From Varibaculum cambriense (GTDB lineage: Bacteria; Actinomycetota; Actinomycetes; Actinomycetales; Actinomycetaceae), in assembly GCF_022133705.1 (NCBI RefSeq), contig NZ_JAKNHJ010000005.1, positions 62,001-126,000 on the forward strand: a stretch of DNA of 64,000 nt, in the 5' to 3' direction. The position numbers were made by a program, and so were the translations under genes. The notes beneath the pieces are model-generated. The model had not been told where the DNA came from. It worked only from the letters and a program-made list of their open reading frames with translations, and searched no databases. This document shows positions 45,662-55,520 of this stretch, piece by piece (within the stretch, counting starts at the first letter, position 1; every line of letters starts with the position of its first letter).

Positions 45662-46258
45662 ATGCTTTTATCTGACCGTGACATTGCGAAACTGTGTGCC
45701 AGCGGGGAAATTGAGATTGATCCTTACGATCCGCAGATGATTCAGCCGGCCTCTATTGATGTGCGCCTGGATCGCTACTTCCGCCTCTTTGATAACCATA
45801 AATATTCGGTGATCGATCCGGCTTTGCCACAAGATGACCTGACTCACCTGGTAGATGTGGGGCAGAGCGCGCCTTTCGTATTGCATCCCGGAGAGTTCGT
45901 GCTGGGATCGACCCTGGAGCGGGTACAGCTAGCGGACAATTTGGCGGCTCGCCTGGAAGGCAAGTCCTCTCTAGGTCGCCTGGGACTGCTTACTCACTCC
46001 ACTGCCGGTTTTATTGATCCCGGTTTTAACGGTCACGTCACCTTGGAGCTATCTAATACTGCCACTATGCCGATCCTGCTCTACCCAGGTATGAAAATTG
46101 GTCAATTATGTTTCTTCCAATTATCGTCCTCAGCCGAAAAACCCTATGGTTCTAGGGAGCGAGGATCTCGCTACCAGGGTCAACGCGGCCCCACCGCCTC
46201 TCGCTCTTACCTGGGCTTTAACCGTAGTGAAGTGCCGGAAATGGAAGAAATGCAGTGA
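45662..46258 (+). CDS. dcd: dCTP deaminase (dUTP- or dUMP-forming)
   Basis: 198 residues. It deaminates dCTP on the way to dTTP. Family motifs: [37 protein letters not shown] and [14 protein letters not shown], with catalytic Glu in the TLEL segment. In many actinobacteria the enzyme is bifunctional and gives dUMP directly; the sequence seen does not settle which applies. Its stop overlaps the next gene's start. Confidence 0.95.
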   Translation: MLLSDRDIAKLCASGEIEIDPYDPQMIQPASIDVRLDRYFRLFDNHKYSVIDPALPQDDLTHLVDVGQSAPFVLHPGEFVLGSTLERVQLADNLAARLEGKSSLGRLGLLTHSTAGFIDPGFNGHVTLELSNTATMPILLYPGMKIGQLCFFQLSSSAEKPYGSRERGSRYQGQRGPTASRSYLGFNRSEVPEMEEMQ

Positions 46259-47406
46259 GCGAGAGCCCGCTTACGGATACCTCGACCTTCGCGCGAATAG
46301 ATACCGGAAAAATTCGCGCAGTCAGGATAACCGAGCAGGGATTACAAGCCCAAAAACAAGCGGCCGCTATTGACCCGGGAGCATCCTATATGCGCTCTCG
46401 GGGATTGTTGCCAGCTAGCGACTTTACCGAAATCGGTTGCCCGCAACTGGTGGTTTTCCCTGCAGAAGTTACCCCGGATGAAGTGGAAGCACTAGCGGTT
46501 TCCCTTTGGGAGGACGCGGGATGGCTCGCTCCCGGCAGATTACGGCTTAGCGGACAGGCAGAACTTGCCGGCCCTTTCCAGCTTGACCAGTCAGTCCGCG
46601 AAGCCCTGAACCTTCCTGCGTATAGTGAAATTGCCTTCCGGTTGGACTGTCCGCCCATGCGTTCTGGACAGCTAACGGAAGAACTGCGCGGAGTTGACCT
46701 ACTTAGTGATGCTTTTGCTGCTAGTGAGCCCATCGGAGTGGAATTTGAAGCACTTAACGGCTTGTTGGCTATCTGCCGGCGCCTCGGGGGGAGCCTGCGG
46801 GTGGGTGCGGGTAGTAGCGCCAAAGACGCTCCGTCTCAGATCCTTTCCCCCGACCCGGACTCAGCGGTTAATCTGGCGGTGTACTCGCCCTATTGGATAG
46901 AAAAAACCAGTATTCAAGAACTGCTAAAGTCAGTATTGGGAGAGTTAAATCTAGACCCGGGAGCCCGCGAACGCCCTAGTCGCTCTCAGCGGCGCCTGGA
47001 GCGAGAAGCTGAATCTTTAGTTACCGCCCAATTGGGCAAAGAGAAACTGGACTGGATAGCGGCAGAGGCCGCCGCCTTTGATCAAGAGATGGGTAACCAA
47101 CTAACTAATGGCGATGCTTACGCCCTATACGGCTCGCTAGGGATGGGGGCAGATTTCTTCCTCGGGGTGGAAGCAAGTTTGCAGGTGCCGTCGGTGCTAC
47201 GGTTTCATCCCCATTCAGGGAAACCGTTTGCTATCTATCAGCTGCAATGGTTAGGGCAGCCTCAGGGGAATCGGCGTCTTAACCGGGTAGAAAGGGTGGC
47301 ACGGATGAAAGTGACTCATGCGTTTGAGGACGCAGCCCGCCTATTAGCGGAAGCCGCTGAGGGAACCGTAGTAGACGAAGACTCGTTCTTAGTTACCTGG
47401 AACTAG
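46255..47406 (+). CDS. Conserved protein of unknown function, coupled to dcd
   Basis: 383 residues from GTG 46255, overlapping the dcd stop by 4 bases (GTGA), so translation is coupled. No signal peptide or membrane helix. I do not recognise a family. Visible features: a Trp/Glu-rich middle ([20 protein letters not shown]), a helical basic stretch [17 protein letters not shown] at about 240, and a C-terminal half ending in [20 protein letters not shown]. The tight link to dcd hints at a nucleotide or genome-related task, but nothing in the sequence proves it. Confidence 0.75.
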   Translation: MSESPLTDTSTFARIDTGKIRAVRITEQGLQAQKQAAAIDPGASYMRSRGLLPASDFTEIGCPQLVVFPAEVTPDEVEALAVSLWEDAGWLAPGRLRLSGQAELAGPFQLDQSVREALNLPAYSEIAFRLDCPPMRSGQLTEELRGVDLLSDAFAASEPIGVEFEALNGLLAICRRLGGSLRVGAGSSAKDAPSQILSPDPDSAVNLAVYSPYWIEKTSIQELLKSVLGELNLDPGARERPSRSQRRLEREAESLVTAQLGKEKLDWIAAEAAAFDQEMGNQLTNGDAYALYGSLGMGADFFLGVEASLQVPSVLRFHPHSGKPFAIYQLQWLGQPQGNRRLNRVERVARMKVTHAFEDAARLLAEAAEGTVVDEDSFLVTWN

Positions 47407-47552
47407 CATCTTTTAGCCCCTAGCTACTATCAAGGACTACAAGCCAACAGCTGTAAACGCTGACCTGGAGAAAACAGTTCTCTTTTTTTAATAGCGAGTT
47501 TTTTCTACCGGTGACTAGAATTAAACGGTAAATGAGGGGTGTGAAGAAATAT

Positions 47553-49256
47553 ATGAATCGTAAAATCCAAGCCGTTCAGCCCAATAGATCCTCCGACGTC
47601 TTGCAAGTATTATCCGGACTGCTAATGGTGCTATTCGTGGCAGTAATGTCAGTAACCATCATCGGGACTGCGCTGCCGACTATGATGTCGGCGCTGCATG
47701 GCACTGAATCTCAATACACCTGGATCGTCACCGCCATGATGCTGGCCTCTACGGTAGCCACCCCGGTGTCCGGCAAGCTTGCCGATATGTATGACTCGAA
47801 GAAACTTTTAATGGGGGCAATCGGGCTGTTTACTTTAGGATCCCTGCTTTCAGGGGCGGTTACCGAGGCTTGGCAACTGATTTTCACTCGCATTGTGCAG
47901 GGCTTAGGGATGGGCTCAATCATGTCGCTGACCCAAGTGGTTATGGCGCTGATTATTCCGCCTCGTGAACGCGGTCGCTATAACGGGTATATCGGGGCAG
48001 TCATGGCCATCTCCAATATCTCCGGTCCTCTGGTGGGAGGGTTTATCGTGGCCACCCCTTGGCTAGGGTGGCGGTGGTGTCTTTGGGTTTCGATCCCCTT
48101 TTCTCTGGCAGCTATGGCGGTGCTGTGGCGTTTTTTGAAGGTTCCAGTCGCGCAGATTAGTAAACCGCGTATCGATTTCCTGGGAACTGGTCTGATAACT
48201 GCGGCGGTATCAGCCGCCCTGATTTGGTTATCCCTGGCAGGCAAAACCTTCGCTTTTGCCTCGTGGCAAACGGCGGTGATGCTGGTTTTAGCGGCACTTT
48301 TCCTGGTGGCTTTCGTTTTGTGGGAGCGGCATTTCCCCGAGCCCATCATGCCCATGTGGATGTTTACTCAGCGCACCACTCTGCTGGCAATTTTAGGTTC
48401 AATATCGGTAGGAACCGCACTTAATGCTCCGCCCTTGTTTTTCACCCAGTTTTTCCAAATCGCCAAGGGTATGAATCCGGCACTCGCGGGGATGGCGTTG
48501 CTGCCCGGGATGGTCGGTACTTTTATTGCCTCTACTTTGATCGGGGTGCTGGTTTCTCGAATAGGGCGCTGGAAACGCTTTGTGGTCGGCGGTTTCGTGG
48601 TGATGTGTCTCGGGATTTTCCTCATTACCTTGATTGATAAAAATAGTCCCTACTGGTTCTGCGCCCTGGGAATGTTCCTATTGGGAGCCGGACAAGGTGC
48701 CAGTATGCAAAACCTGGTTTTAGCGGTACAAAACGGGGTGAAACTGCGCGATATGGGGGCCGCTACCTCGACAGTTACTTTCTGCCGTTCTATGGGCGGC
48801 GCGATCGGGATACAAATCTGCGGTTTCGTGTTCACTTGGGAAATTGCGCGTGCGGTCAGCTCTGGGATGGCAAAGCTAGGGAAGAAAGGTGCCGCTATGG
48901 CGGATCTATCTACCCTGGAACTGGATAAACTGCCAGCTGCGCAGCAACAGGTTGTCCGAGATGCCTATGCGAGCGCCCTCGGAGATATTTTTGTGCCGCT
49001 ACTGGTACTTTCCCTGATCGGCTTAGTCTGCGTCTGCCTCATGAAAGGCAGTGAGCTGATTTCGGAATATGCCGAGCATGAAGCGCAAAATCATCAGGCA
49101 ACGGAACGGGAACGAGAGCTGGTACGCCGCGCCCTTGAGAAGGATCAGATAAGTCGAGAGCTTGCGCAACTTAAGCAGCAGAAAGATTCAGCTAAGACCG
49201 AAGATGATTCCCCTGATCAGAGTGAAGACCAGGATCATCTCCGAAAGAGTAACTAA
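47553..49256 (+). CDS. MFS multidrug transporter, DHA2-like
   Basis: 567 residues from ATG 47553 (GAGGGG about 12 bases upstream; ATG 47532 is an alternative). Fourteen or so helices. Family motifs: TIIGTALPTMMSALHG, the motif A-like GKLADMYDSKKLLMGAIG, and RIVQGLGMGSIMSLTQVV. A charged cytoplasmic tail of about 80 residues (AEHEAQNHQATERERELV onwards) may form a coiled coil. It probably expels drugs or other hydrophobic compounds with protons. No regulator adjoins. Confidence 0.88.
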   Translation: MNRKIQAVQPNRSSDVLQVLSGLLMVLFVAVMSVTIIGTALPTMMSALHGTESQYTWIVTAMMLASTVATPVSGKLADMYDSKKLLMGAIGLFTLGSLLSGAVTEAWQLIFTRIVQGLGMGSIMSLTQVVMALIIPPRERGRYNGYIGAVMAISNISGPLVGGFIVATPWLGWRWCLWVSIPFSLAAMAVLWRFLKVPVAQISKPRIDFLGTGLITAAVSAALIWLSLAGKTFAFASWQTAVMLVLAALFLVAFVLWERHFPEPIMPMWMFTQRTTLLAILGSISVGTALNAPPLFFTQFFQIAKGMNPALAGMALLPGMVGTFIASTLIGVLVSRIGRWKRFVVGGFVVMCLGIFLITLIDKNSPYWFCALGMFLLGAGQGASMQNLVLAVQNGVKLRDMGAATSTVTFCRSMGGAIGIQICGFVFTWEIARAVSSGMAKLGKKGAAMADLSTLELDKLPAAQQQVVRDAYASALGDIFVPLLVLSLIGLVCVCLMKGSELISEYAEHEAQNHQATERERELVRRALEKDQISRELAQLKQQKDSAKTEDDSPDQSEDQDHLRKSN

Positions 49257-49323
49257 GATTTGGGAACAGATAATGTCCACCTAGGGTAGGTTAGTAGTAA
49301 CTATCGAAGTGGAAAGGCGAACC

Positions 49324-49593
49324 ATGGATATTGGCTGGAAAGTAGCAAGTGCCGCCAGCTTGGCGGGTGCGGGTTTGATCGCGAATCTGGCGATTAACAC
49401 CGGTTGGAAACTAGTTACCGGGCACAAACCTCCGCAAGATGGGGAGGAAGCAGCCCAGTCCTCGTTGCTAGAGGTAGTGCTGTTTGCCGCTATTTCGGGA
49501 GTGGCCGTCACCCTTATCCAGCGTGCCGCGATGCGTCGCACAAATAGCTGGTATGGAGGGCGTCATAAAGACGTCCTCGACCTAGGTAACTAA
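49324..49593 (+). CDS. DUF4235 family small membrane protein
   Basis: 89 residues from ATG 49324 (GGAAAGG upstream). WKVASAASLAGAGLIANLAI, then a Lys-rich turn, then LLEVVLFAAISGVAVTLIQR and AAMRRTNSWYGG match the DUF4235 pattern of actinobacteria: two helices and a C-terminal RR. Function unknown. Confidence 0.82.
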   Translation: MDIGWKVASAASLAGAGLIANLAINTGWKLVTGHKPPQDGEEAAQSSLLEVVLFAAISGVAVTLIQRAAMRRTNSWYGGRHKDVLDLGN

Positions 49594-49678
49594 CTTCCCT
49601 AGGACACCTTTTCCCGGTTCAGGCTAGTGGTGTAGAGGCAACAGATTTACCGGTGATAGGCTCTAGGAGACCATAACG

Positions 49679-49766
49679 ACAGGGGAGCCGAATAGGCTGA
49701 GAGTGTCCCGGTGGACAGACCCTCGCACCTGAACCAGGTAATGCTGGCGCAGGAAGTCGAGTCTCT
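49679..49766 (+). promoter_or_regulatory. TPP riboswitch (THI element)
   Basis: The conserved cores are present in order: GGGGAGCC, GGCTGAGAG, GACCCTCGCACCTGAACC and AGGTAATGCTGGCGCAGGAAG. The sensor domain binds thiamine pyrophosphate and controls the thiBPQ operon that follows. Confidence 0.95.
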
Positions 49767-49767
49767 T

Positions 49768-49804
49768 ACTTGCGCTCGCAAGTCCCCTCCTGACAAATGG
49801 AGGG
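49768..49804 (+). promoter_or_regulatory. Expression platform of the TPP riboswitch: hairpin hiding the ribosome site
   Basis: ACTTGCG-CT-CGCAAGT (49768-49783) is followed by CCCTCC (49785-49790), which pairs with the thiB ribosome site GGAGGG (49799-49804). With ligand bound the second hairpin would block translation start at ATG 49809. No T tract follows, so control seems translational and not by termination. Confidence 0.75.
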
Positions 49805-49808
49805 AAAA

Positions 49809-50864
49809 ATGCGCAAACTCGCGCGCTTTACCGCATGCCTAGCCGTTGGAGCCTTGGCTCTGGGGCTAAGTGGCTGTGGAAACGATAAAAGTTCTACCCC
49901 CACCAAGGGGGATAGCAATACGGTAACTATGGTTACCAATGGTAGCTGGACGCTAGGAAAAGAATCTTTGGCGAAAGCTAAGGCCGCTACCGGACAGGAA
50001 ATTAAGCTGGTCAATGGGGAAGAATCGGGAACCCTCGATTCCAAGTTGATCTTGCGTAAAGACTCTCCGTTAGGAGATATGGCGGTGGGATTGACCGCCA
50101 ATAACGTGGTGAAGGTTGCCAAAGCGGGGGTGATTGCGCCCTCTACAGTAAAGGTTCCGTCCTCGGCGGAAAAATATTTGATTAAGGAAGCAGAGGGGGC
50201 GCTGCCCTTAGACCGCTCCGATGTGTGCGCCAACTACGATATTGCCTACTTCAAAAATCACAATCTGAAAGTACCAGAAAACTTTGATGACCTGCTGAAA
50301 CCAGAATATAAAGGCTTGACCGTAATCGAAAATCCCGCCAAATCTGATACTGGCTTGGGGATGCTTTTGGCAACGGTGCAGGAAAAGGGGAAAGACGGTT
50401 TCGTTAACTATTGGAAAGACTTGATGGCTAATGGAACCAAAGCGGTAAACACTTGGGACGAAGCCTATAACCAAGAATTCACCCAGGGGGAAGGGAAAGG
50501 GAAATTCCCGATCGTAATGTCATATTCTTCTTCCCCCTATTGGTCGGTTTCCGAGGACGGCAGTTCGGCTCCGACTGCCAATATCGCCGGCACCTGCTAT
50601 CCGGCGGTCGAATATGGGGTGGTGCTTAAGGGGGCGAAGAACGCCGCTGGCGCAGAAAAGGTGTTGGACTGGCTATACAGTGAAGAAGGCCAGAGCGCCA
50701 TTATGAATGAAAACATTACCTACCCCATTGATGAACAGGTAAAACTAGATCCGAAGCTGGAGAAGTTCGCGCCCCGGCCTGAAAATGACAAACAACTAGA
50801 TCCGGCGCAGATTGAGCAAAACCGCGGCGAGTGGATTCGCCAGGTGCAGGCGGTAATAGGATAA
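49809..50864 (+). CDS. thiB: Thiamine ABC transporter substrate-binding lipoprotein
   Basis: 351 residues from ATG 49809, 4 bases after GGAGGG. Lipoprotein signal with LSGC. Binds thiamine or its phosphates outside the membrane. ThiB-type segments: GEESGTLDSKLILRKDSPLG, DRSDVCANYDIAYFK and the YSSSPYWSVSEDG region. First gene of thiBPQ behind a TPP riboswitch, which makes the substrate assignment strong. Confidence 0.94.
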   Translation: MRKLARFTACLAVGALALGLSGCGNDKSSTPTKGDSNTVTMVTNGSWTLGKESLAKAKAATGQEIKLVNGEESGTLDSKLILRKDSPLGDMAVGLTANNVVKVAKAGVIAPSTVKVPSSAEKYLIKEAEGALPLDRSDVCANYDIAYFKNHNLKVPENFDDLLKPEYKGLTVIENPAKSDTGLGMLLATVQEKGKDGFVNYWKDLMANGTKAVNTWDEAYNQEFTQGEGKGKFPIVMSYSSSPYWSVSEDGSSAPTANIAGTCYPAVEYGVVLKGAKNAAGAEKVLDWLYSEEGQSAIMNENITYPIDEQVKLDPKLEKFAPRPENDKQLDPAQIEQNRGEWIRQVQAVIG

Positions 50865-50871
50865 CCCTTCG

Positions 50872-52542
50872 ATGAGCCCTACCTTTGCTCGTACTTGGCC
50901 GCTAGGACGAGTGTTTCTCGTCCTAGCGGCCGGTATCCCGCTCGTCTTTTTAGGGATCTGTTTTTTCTATCCGGTATTGGCTCTTGCCTGGCTGGGGGTA
51001 GGCCAAGCCGGGGAAACCGGATGTTTTTCAACTTTAGGGCGAGTGTTATCCGATAGCCTCACTTGGAGGGCAATCCGGGATACTTTAATCCTGGCATTGG
51101 GGGGAACTTTCTTTTCTACCCTGGTGGGTCTGCCCCTGGCCTGGGTGTTGTACTGTTTAGATTTTCGTTTTCGAACTGTCTTGCGCACGTTAGTAACCAT
51201 CCCGTTTGTTCTACCCACTATCGGGGTGGCAGCCGCTTTTAAAGCGTTATTTTCGGAGGACGGATGGCTGGCTGTATTGCGGCTAGATGGCACCTTGGGG
51301 GCTGTCATCTTAGCGATGGTTTTCTATAATGTTTCCCTGGTAGTCCGGACTGTAGGGCCGGTCTGGGCGCGTATCGATCAGCGTGCCTACCAGGCAGCGC
51401 GCACCTTAGGAGCTACCCGGACTCGTGCGTTCTTTACAGTCACCATGCAGCAGCTGCTGGGGGCTATTGCCTCTGCCGCCTCCCTAGTTTTCTTGTATTG
51501 TTCTTCGTCCTATTCACTGGTAATGGTTTTAGGAGGCATCGGGGTAGCTACTTTAGAAAGCCAGATTTACCAAACCACCTCGGTGGATTTAGATTTGGCA
51601 GCTGCGGCAGTCTTGGCATTGCTGCAGGTAGTGATAGTGGCGGTGGCGCTAGTTGGATCGCAGTATTTTCAAAGTAAGGCGCGTGGCGGGGTAAAACTTG
51701 CTACCGTCGAGAACTCAAAACCCGCTCGTGGCCGCCAGCGCCTGGCGATTTGGGGAGCTACCGCGGTGATTGCGCTGTTGATAGTGGCGCCAATGGCGCA
51801 GGTAGTGACGCGCTCATTTCGCCGGCGCGGTCAGTGGACGCTGCAAAACTATCTTGACCTGACCCGCCCGGATGCCTCGATATTGATCGAGCAACCGGTA
51901 ATCAATTCTCTGGGGATTTCCCTGCGGGCGGCGTTCATCGGGGCGATTTTGTCCACCCTGCTGGGAGCTTTGGTGGCTGCCGTAACCAGTCGCCACTATC
52001 GCAATCCTCACCTTTCTCGTGCCGCCGAGATCTTTGATTCCCTAAACATGCTGCCACTGGGGGTATCGAGTGTGGTGATCGGCCTAGGATTCTTGATCAC
52101 CCTTGCCGCTCCCCCCTGGAACCTGGCTGATAGCCCCTTCCTACTGCCAATAGCACAAGCTCTGGGAGCCTCCCCGCTGGTTATCCGGCTAATGCGTCCC
52201 ATGCTGCAAACTGTTACCCCTAAGCAAAGAGAAGCCGCTGCCACTTTGGGGGCGACTCCTTCCCGGATATTTTTAACCATAGATGGTCCATATATTTGGG
52301 GAGCGCTAGTCGTGGCTTTTGGTTTTGCCTTCGCAGTTTGTTTTGGTGAGTTTGGGGCGGCCTCTTTCCTGGTGATGCCAGAGTCCTTAACTTTGCCGGT
52401 GATGATTTATAAACTCTCGGGCAGCGCGGGACCCGCTGAAAATGGGATGGCGATGGCCGCGGCGGTTATCCTCTGTTTAACCTGTTCCCTGGTAATGAGC
52501 GCAGTAGAAGCGCTGCGAAGAAGAAAAGTTGGTGAATACTGA
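50872..52542 (+). CDS. thiP: Thiamine ABC transporter permease
   Basis: 556 residues, a fused double permease of about 12 helices. Two EAA-type loops are seen: DQRAYQAARTLGATRTRAFF in the first half and KQREAAATLGATPSRIFLTI in the second. The single chain replaces the two permeases of other importers, as in E. coli ThiP. It starts 7 bases after thiB and overlaps thiQ by one base. Confidence 0.93.
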   Translation: MSPTFARTWPLGRVFLVLAAGIPLVFLGICFFYPVLALAWLGVGQAGETGCFSTLGRVLSDSLTWRAIRDTLILALGGTFFSTLVGLPLAWVLYCLDFRFRTVLRTLVTIPFVLPTIGVAAAFKALFSEDGWLAVLRLDGTLGAVILAMVFYNVSLVVRTVGPVWARIDQRAYQAARTLGATRTRAFFTVTMQQLLGAIASAASLVFLYCSSSYSLVMVLGGIGVATLESQIYQTTSVDLDLAAAAVLALLQVVIVAVALVGSQYFQSKARGGVKLATVENSKPARGRQRLAIWGATAVIALLIVAPMAQVVTRSFRRRGQWTLQNYLDLTRPDASILIEQPVINSLGISLRAAFIGAILSTLLGALVAAVTSRHYRNPHLSRAAEIFDSLNMLPLGVSSVVIGLGFLITLAAPPWNLADSPFLLPIAQALGASPLVIRLMRPMLQTVTPKQREAAATLGATPSRIFLTIDGPYIWGALVVAFGFAFAVCFGEFGAASFLVMPESLTLPVMIYKLSGSAGPAENGMAMAAAVILCLTCSLVMSAVEALRRRKVGEY

Positions 52543-53585
52543 TGGACGGCTTAACTGTTTCCCAGGTGCGGGTGCAATATGGGCAGGTGCAAGCGGTAAC
52601 AGATCTTAGTATCGAGGTTCCCACAGGTACGGTAACCGCGCTCCTGGGGCCTTCGGGATGTGGTAAATCTTCGTTATTGCGGGCGATTGCGGGACTGGAA
52701 CCTTTAACGGCAGGCACTATTTCTTGGCGCGGACGCAATATGGAACAGGTGCCGGTACACCAGCGTCGCTTCGGAATGTTATTCCAAGATGGACAACTGT
52801 TTCCCAGTCGCAATGTAAGCGGCAATATTGCCTATGGGATTGCGCATCTTACTAAAGCGCAAAGGCAAGAAAAAGTTTCAGAACTGCTTGACAGTGTAGG
52901 TTTAGGGGGGTATCAAGATCGCACTATTGATACTCTTTCGGGCGGGCAAGCCCAGCGGGTGGCGCTAGCGCGGTCTTTGGCGCCTGAGCCTGAACTGCTG
53001 TTGCTGGATGAGCCCTTATCTGCCCTAGATCGGGCGCTGCGCGAAGAATTGGTGATTACTTTGCGTAACCTTATTCGGAGCCTGCAATTGACGGTTGTTT
53101 ATGTAACCCATGATCAAGATGAAGCATTTTCCCTGGCAGACCAGATTGTAATTATGGATGAAGGGAAAATCTTGGCGGTAAATAGTGCTGAGGAAATCTG
53201 GACTCATCCCGGTTCTAAAGCTGCAGCTGTTTTCCTGGGGTATCGTCCTTTCCTTAGCGCTGAGGCCGCCGCGCAGTTTGGGATAGAGATTCCGGAGGGA
53301 TCGCAACTGGCAATAGCGCCAGGAGGATTGAAAATGTGTCCCGCGGGTCAAGGGATTGCGGCTACTGCCCGGTATTTGCGGGTGCGACGTGGAAAATACT
53401 TGGCTGAAGTCTCTTGGCGCCTGGGCAGCGAAGAATATAGCGGACAGGCAGAGGCAGGATTGGGAATTCACCTATCTAAGAAACAGTCTCAGCAAAAGGT
53501 GGGGTTAAAGGTTCAGAGAGATGAAACCTGTATAGTACCTAGCGGCCTGAAGCCACCCGGCCGGTACACAGGGCAGATATTTTAG
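52542..53585 (+). CDS. thiQ: Thiamine ABC transporter ATP-binding protein
   Basis: 347 residues. GPSGCGKSS, LSGGQAQRVALARSLAPEP, LLLDEPLSALD and switch His in VTHDQDEA mark the ABC domain. It is over 100 residues longer than E. coli ThiQ: a C-terminal domain after about residue 240 (LAIAPGGLKMCPAGQGIAAT) looks like the TOBE-type domain of iron and sugar importer ATPases. The ATG overlaps the thiP stop. The last 47 bases overlap the convergent gene. Confidence 0.92.
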   Translation: MDGLTVSQVRVQYGQVQAVTDLSIEVPTGTVTALLGPSGCGKSSLLRAIAGLEPLTAGTISWRGRNMEQVPVHQRRFGMLFQDGQLFPSRNVSGNIAYGIAHLTKAQRQEKVSELLDSVGLGGYQDRTIDTLSGGQAQRVALARSLAPEPELLLLDEPLSALDRALREELVITLRNLIRSLQLTVVYVTHDQDEAFSLADQIVIMDEGKILAVNSAEEIWTHPGSKAAAVFLGYRPFLSAEAAAQFGIEIPEGSQLAIAPGGLKMCPAGQGIAATARYLRVRRGKYLAEVSWRLGSEEYSGQAEAGLGIHLSKKQSQQKVGLKVQRDETCIVPSGLKPPGRYTGQIF

Positions 53586-55227
53586 GGTCGGCGATCGCGC
53601 TGGTAACGGTGATTGCGCTCGTGGCTTGGGGATCTTCTAGACACTTCTTAAGATAGTCTGACGCGGGTTTTCCGCGATCGATTTGCCCGGTATCGATTAC
53701 CCGGATAACTTTTTCTGCTCCTTTTAGCTGGCAGGATACCCGATTGAATTGCACCTGGTAGGAACTGCCAGAACCATTGGTATCACTTACGCGGATGCAA
53801 GAATCAATCGGGACAGTGAAACCGGGTTCCGCAGTGGTCATGGGGTTGGCGGCTCCGCGACCTACGGTTTGATTTTCCCCGACTTGCCGCCCCCAAGTTT
53901 GCAATCCCGCCGGAGACAGGATTTGTAGCTTCTTGTCTTTTATGGATTCTAAAAAGCCGTTGTCTACAGCACTAACGCTCCATAGCTCAATGCCATCAGC
54001 AGTGGATACGGCTTTAAGCAGTCCCTCCTCAGTGGTGTAAAGCAAAACGTCCTGGTGTAGACGCATTTGTTTTACTTTCTCGCTAAAGGACCAGAGCTCT
54101 TTCCCATTCTTTCGTGAATAGCAGCTCAGCTGGTTGTTGCTGGAAACATACAAAGAATTGGTTGTTGGGAGCACTTGGGTTCCTTCTCCCAGTTTCATTT
54201 CGGTTTCGTCAAATAGGGTGCGAAGGGACCGTAACTTTTCCCAATCCATGCGGAAAAGCTTTCCTCCCTTTTGCACCAGGTCTAATAGCTGCCCAGAGTT
54301 GTCGGTGGGAACTGTAGTTCCCTGCGGGAGGGTAGTGATATGGGTGCGTTGCGGCTGAATAAATAGGGAGTGAGTGCAGCCATCTGCGGGGCTGAGCACC
54401 CAAGCAGTATCGTCAGCGTTACGGATCAATCTGCCGGGACTGGCAGCCTGAATCTGGTTAGTTTCGGGATCCACCAAATAGTTGATTCCTTTATGCCCGA
54501 TAACCCAGAGGGTATCGGAGAAAGTCTCAAAAGTTTCTGGTGCTTGCTCTGTAGGTTTACCGTCAAGGTTGCAATTACCGGGATCTGGCTGTAGCTGCGG
54601 GTCGGAAGCTTTCTGGGAAACTAATCCTTCCGCTAGCTGTTCGCCTTGATCCGATAGGCGTAGGAGGGAAAGATCTTCCCCAACGAGGACGATCTGGGCT
54701 CCTTGGGTAGCGATATTGGCATAGGAATCGGTAGATTCCCATATCCAGCGGGCAGTCCCCATTTTCAAATCCACTATTGCTATCCCCGAACCATTACCCG
54801 AATGATAAAGACACGGTAGTTGGCGATGGTCTCCATCGGCGCCTCCGAGTGTTTGCTGAGCGCAGGCAGCTAAGGGGGCCCCTAAGTTTACCGACCAAGA
54901 AGAGGTTCCATCGGCGGCTAATTGCAGGATCACGCCACTACCATCGCCAGTGACACCGGCACCAATGCGGTAATCTCCATAGGTTACTGGGCGAATGGAA
55001 GATTGTTGTCCCCATAGAGGAATAAAGGACGCAATCTCATAGTCTTGAGCCCGGAAATCCTCTTGCAGTACCGGTTGAACCTTAAAATAACCAGTTGATT
55101 GTGCTTGCCTGGAGGTGTAACGCCACCATAAGAAGGTTCCACCACCGATTATCGCCAATAACGCGAGAGTGAGAATTACTATGACCAGCCGGAAAAGCCG
55201 ACGTTTTATGCGCCTGGAGCCAGCCAC
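53539..55227 (-). CDS. Membrane-anchored PQQ-like beta-propeller protein
   Basis: 562 residues. A membrane helix at about 12-32 after a basic start (SRRIKRRLFR) puts the rest outside. The body has repeats of the kind GKELWSFSEKVKQMRLHQDV and DGIELWSVSAV, typical of the PQQ-like/BamB propeller blades (G-x-x-L-W). No PQQ ligands can be assigned, so a scaffold or sensor role is as likely as an enzyme. The C-terminus overlaps thiQ by 47 bases on the other strand. Confidence 0.78.
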   Translation of the reverse strand: MAGSRRIKRRLFRLVIVILTLALLAIIGGGTFLWWRYTSRQAQSTGYFKVQPVLQEDFRAQDYEIASFIPLWGQQSSIRPVTYGDYRIGAGVTGDGSGVILQLAADGTSSWSVNLGAPLAACAQQTLGGADGDHRQLPCLYHSGNGSGIAIVDLKMGTARWIWESTDSYANIATQGAQIVLVGEDLSLLRLSDQGEQLAEGLVSQKASDPQLQPDPGNCNLDGKPTEQAPETFETFSDTLWVIGHKGINYLVDPETNQIQAASPGRLIRNADDTAWVLSPADGCTHSLFIQPQRTHITTLPQGTTVPTDNSGQLLDLVQKGGKLFRMDWEKLRSLRTLFDETEMKLGEGTQVLPTTNSLYVSSNNQLSCYSRKNGKELWSFSEKVKQMRLHQDVLLYTTEEGLLKAVSTADGIELWSVSAVDNGFLESIKDKKLQILSPAGLQTWGRQVGENQTVGRGAANPMTTAEPGFTVPIDSCIRVSDTNGSGSSYQVQFNRVSCQLKGAEKVIRVIDTGQIDRGKPASDYLKKCLEDPQATSAITVTSAIADPKISALCTGRVASGR

Positions 55228-55520
55228 TGTATCCTTCCTTCCGCTAACTTCAAATCAACTTAGTTAAGTCTAACCCGCACTGGTTGTTTCTCGGTCATGG
55301 CGTGGCGGATATGCCAGTTAGTGGATAAGGCGGAGGGGGATAATCCCAAATAATCAGGACATTATCTAGGAAGGAAGGCCAGGTTAAAATGGAATTATTA
55401 CTGATAGCTGTCCGGAAACAGGCTGCCGTGGCCGTCAAATAGGTTCGCAAGTTTCCTATTTATGGTTAGAATAAAGTTATAAGTTTGGGTCTAAAAGAAT
55501 AGGTAAAGCTGAGGCAAAAC

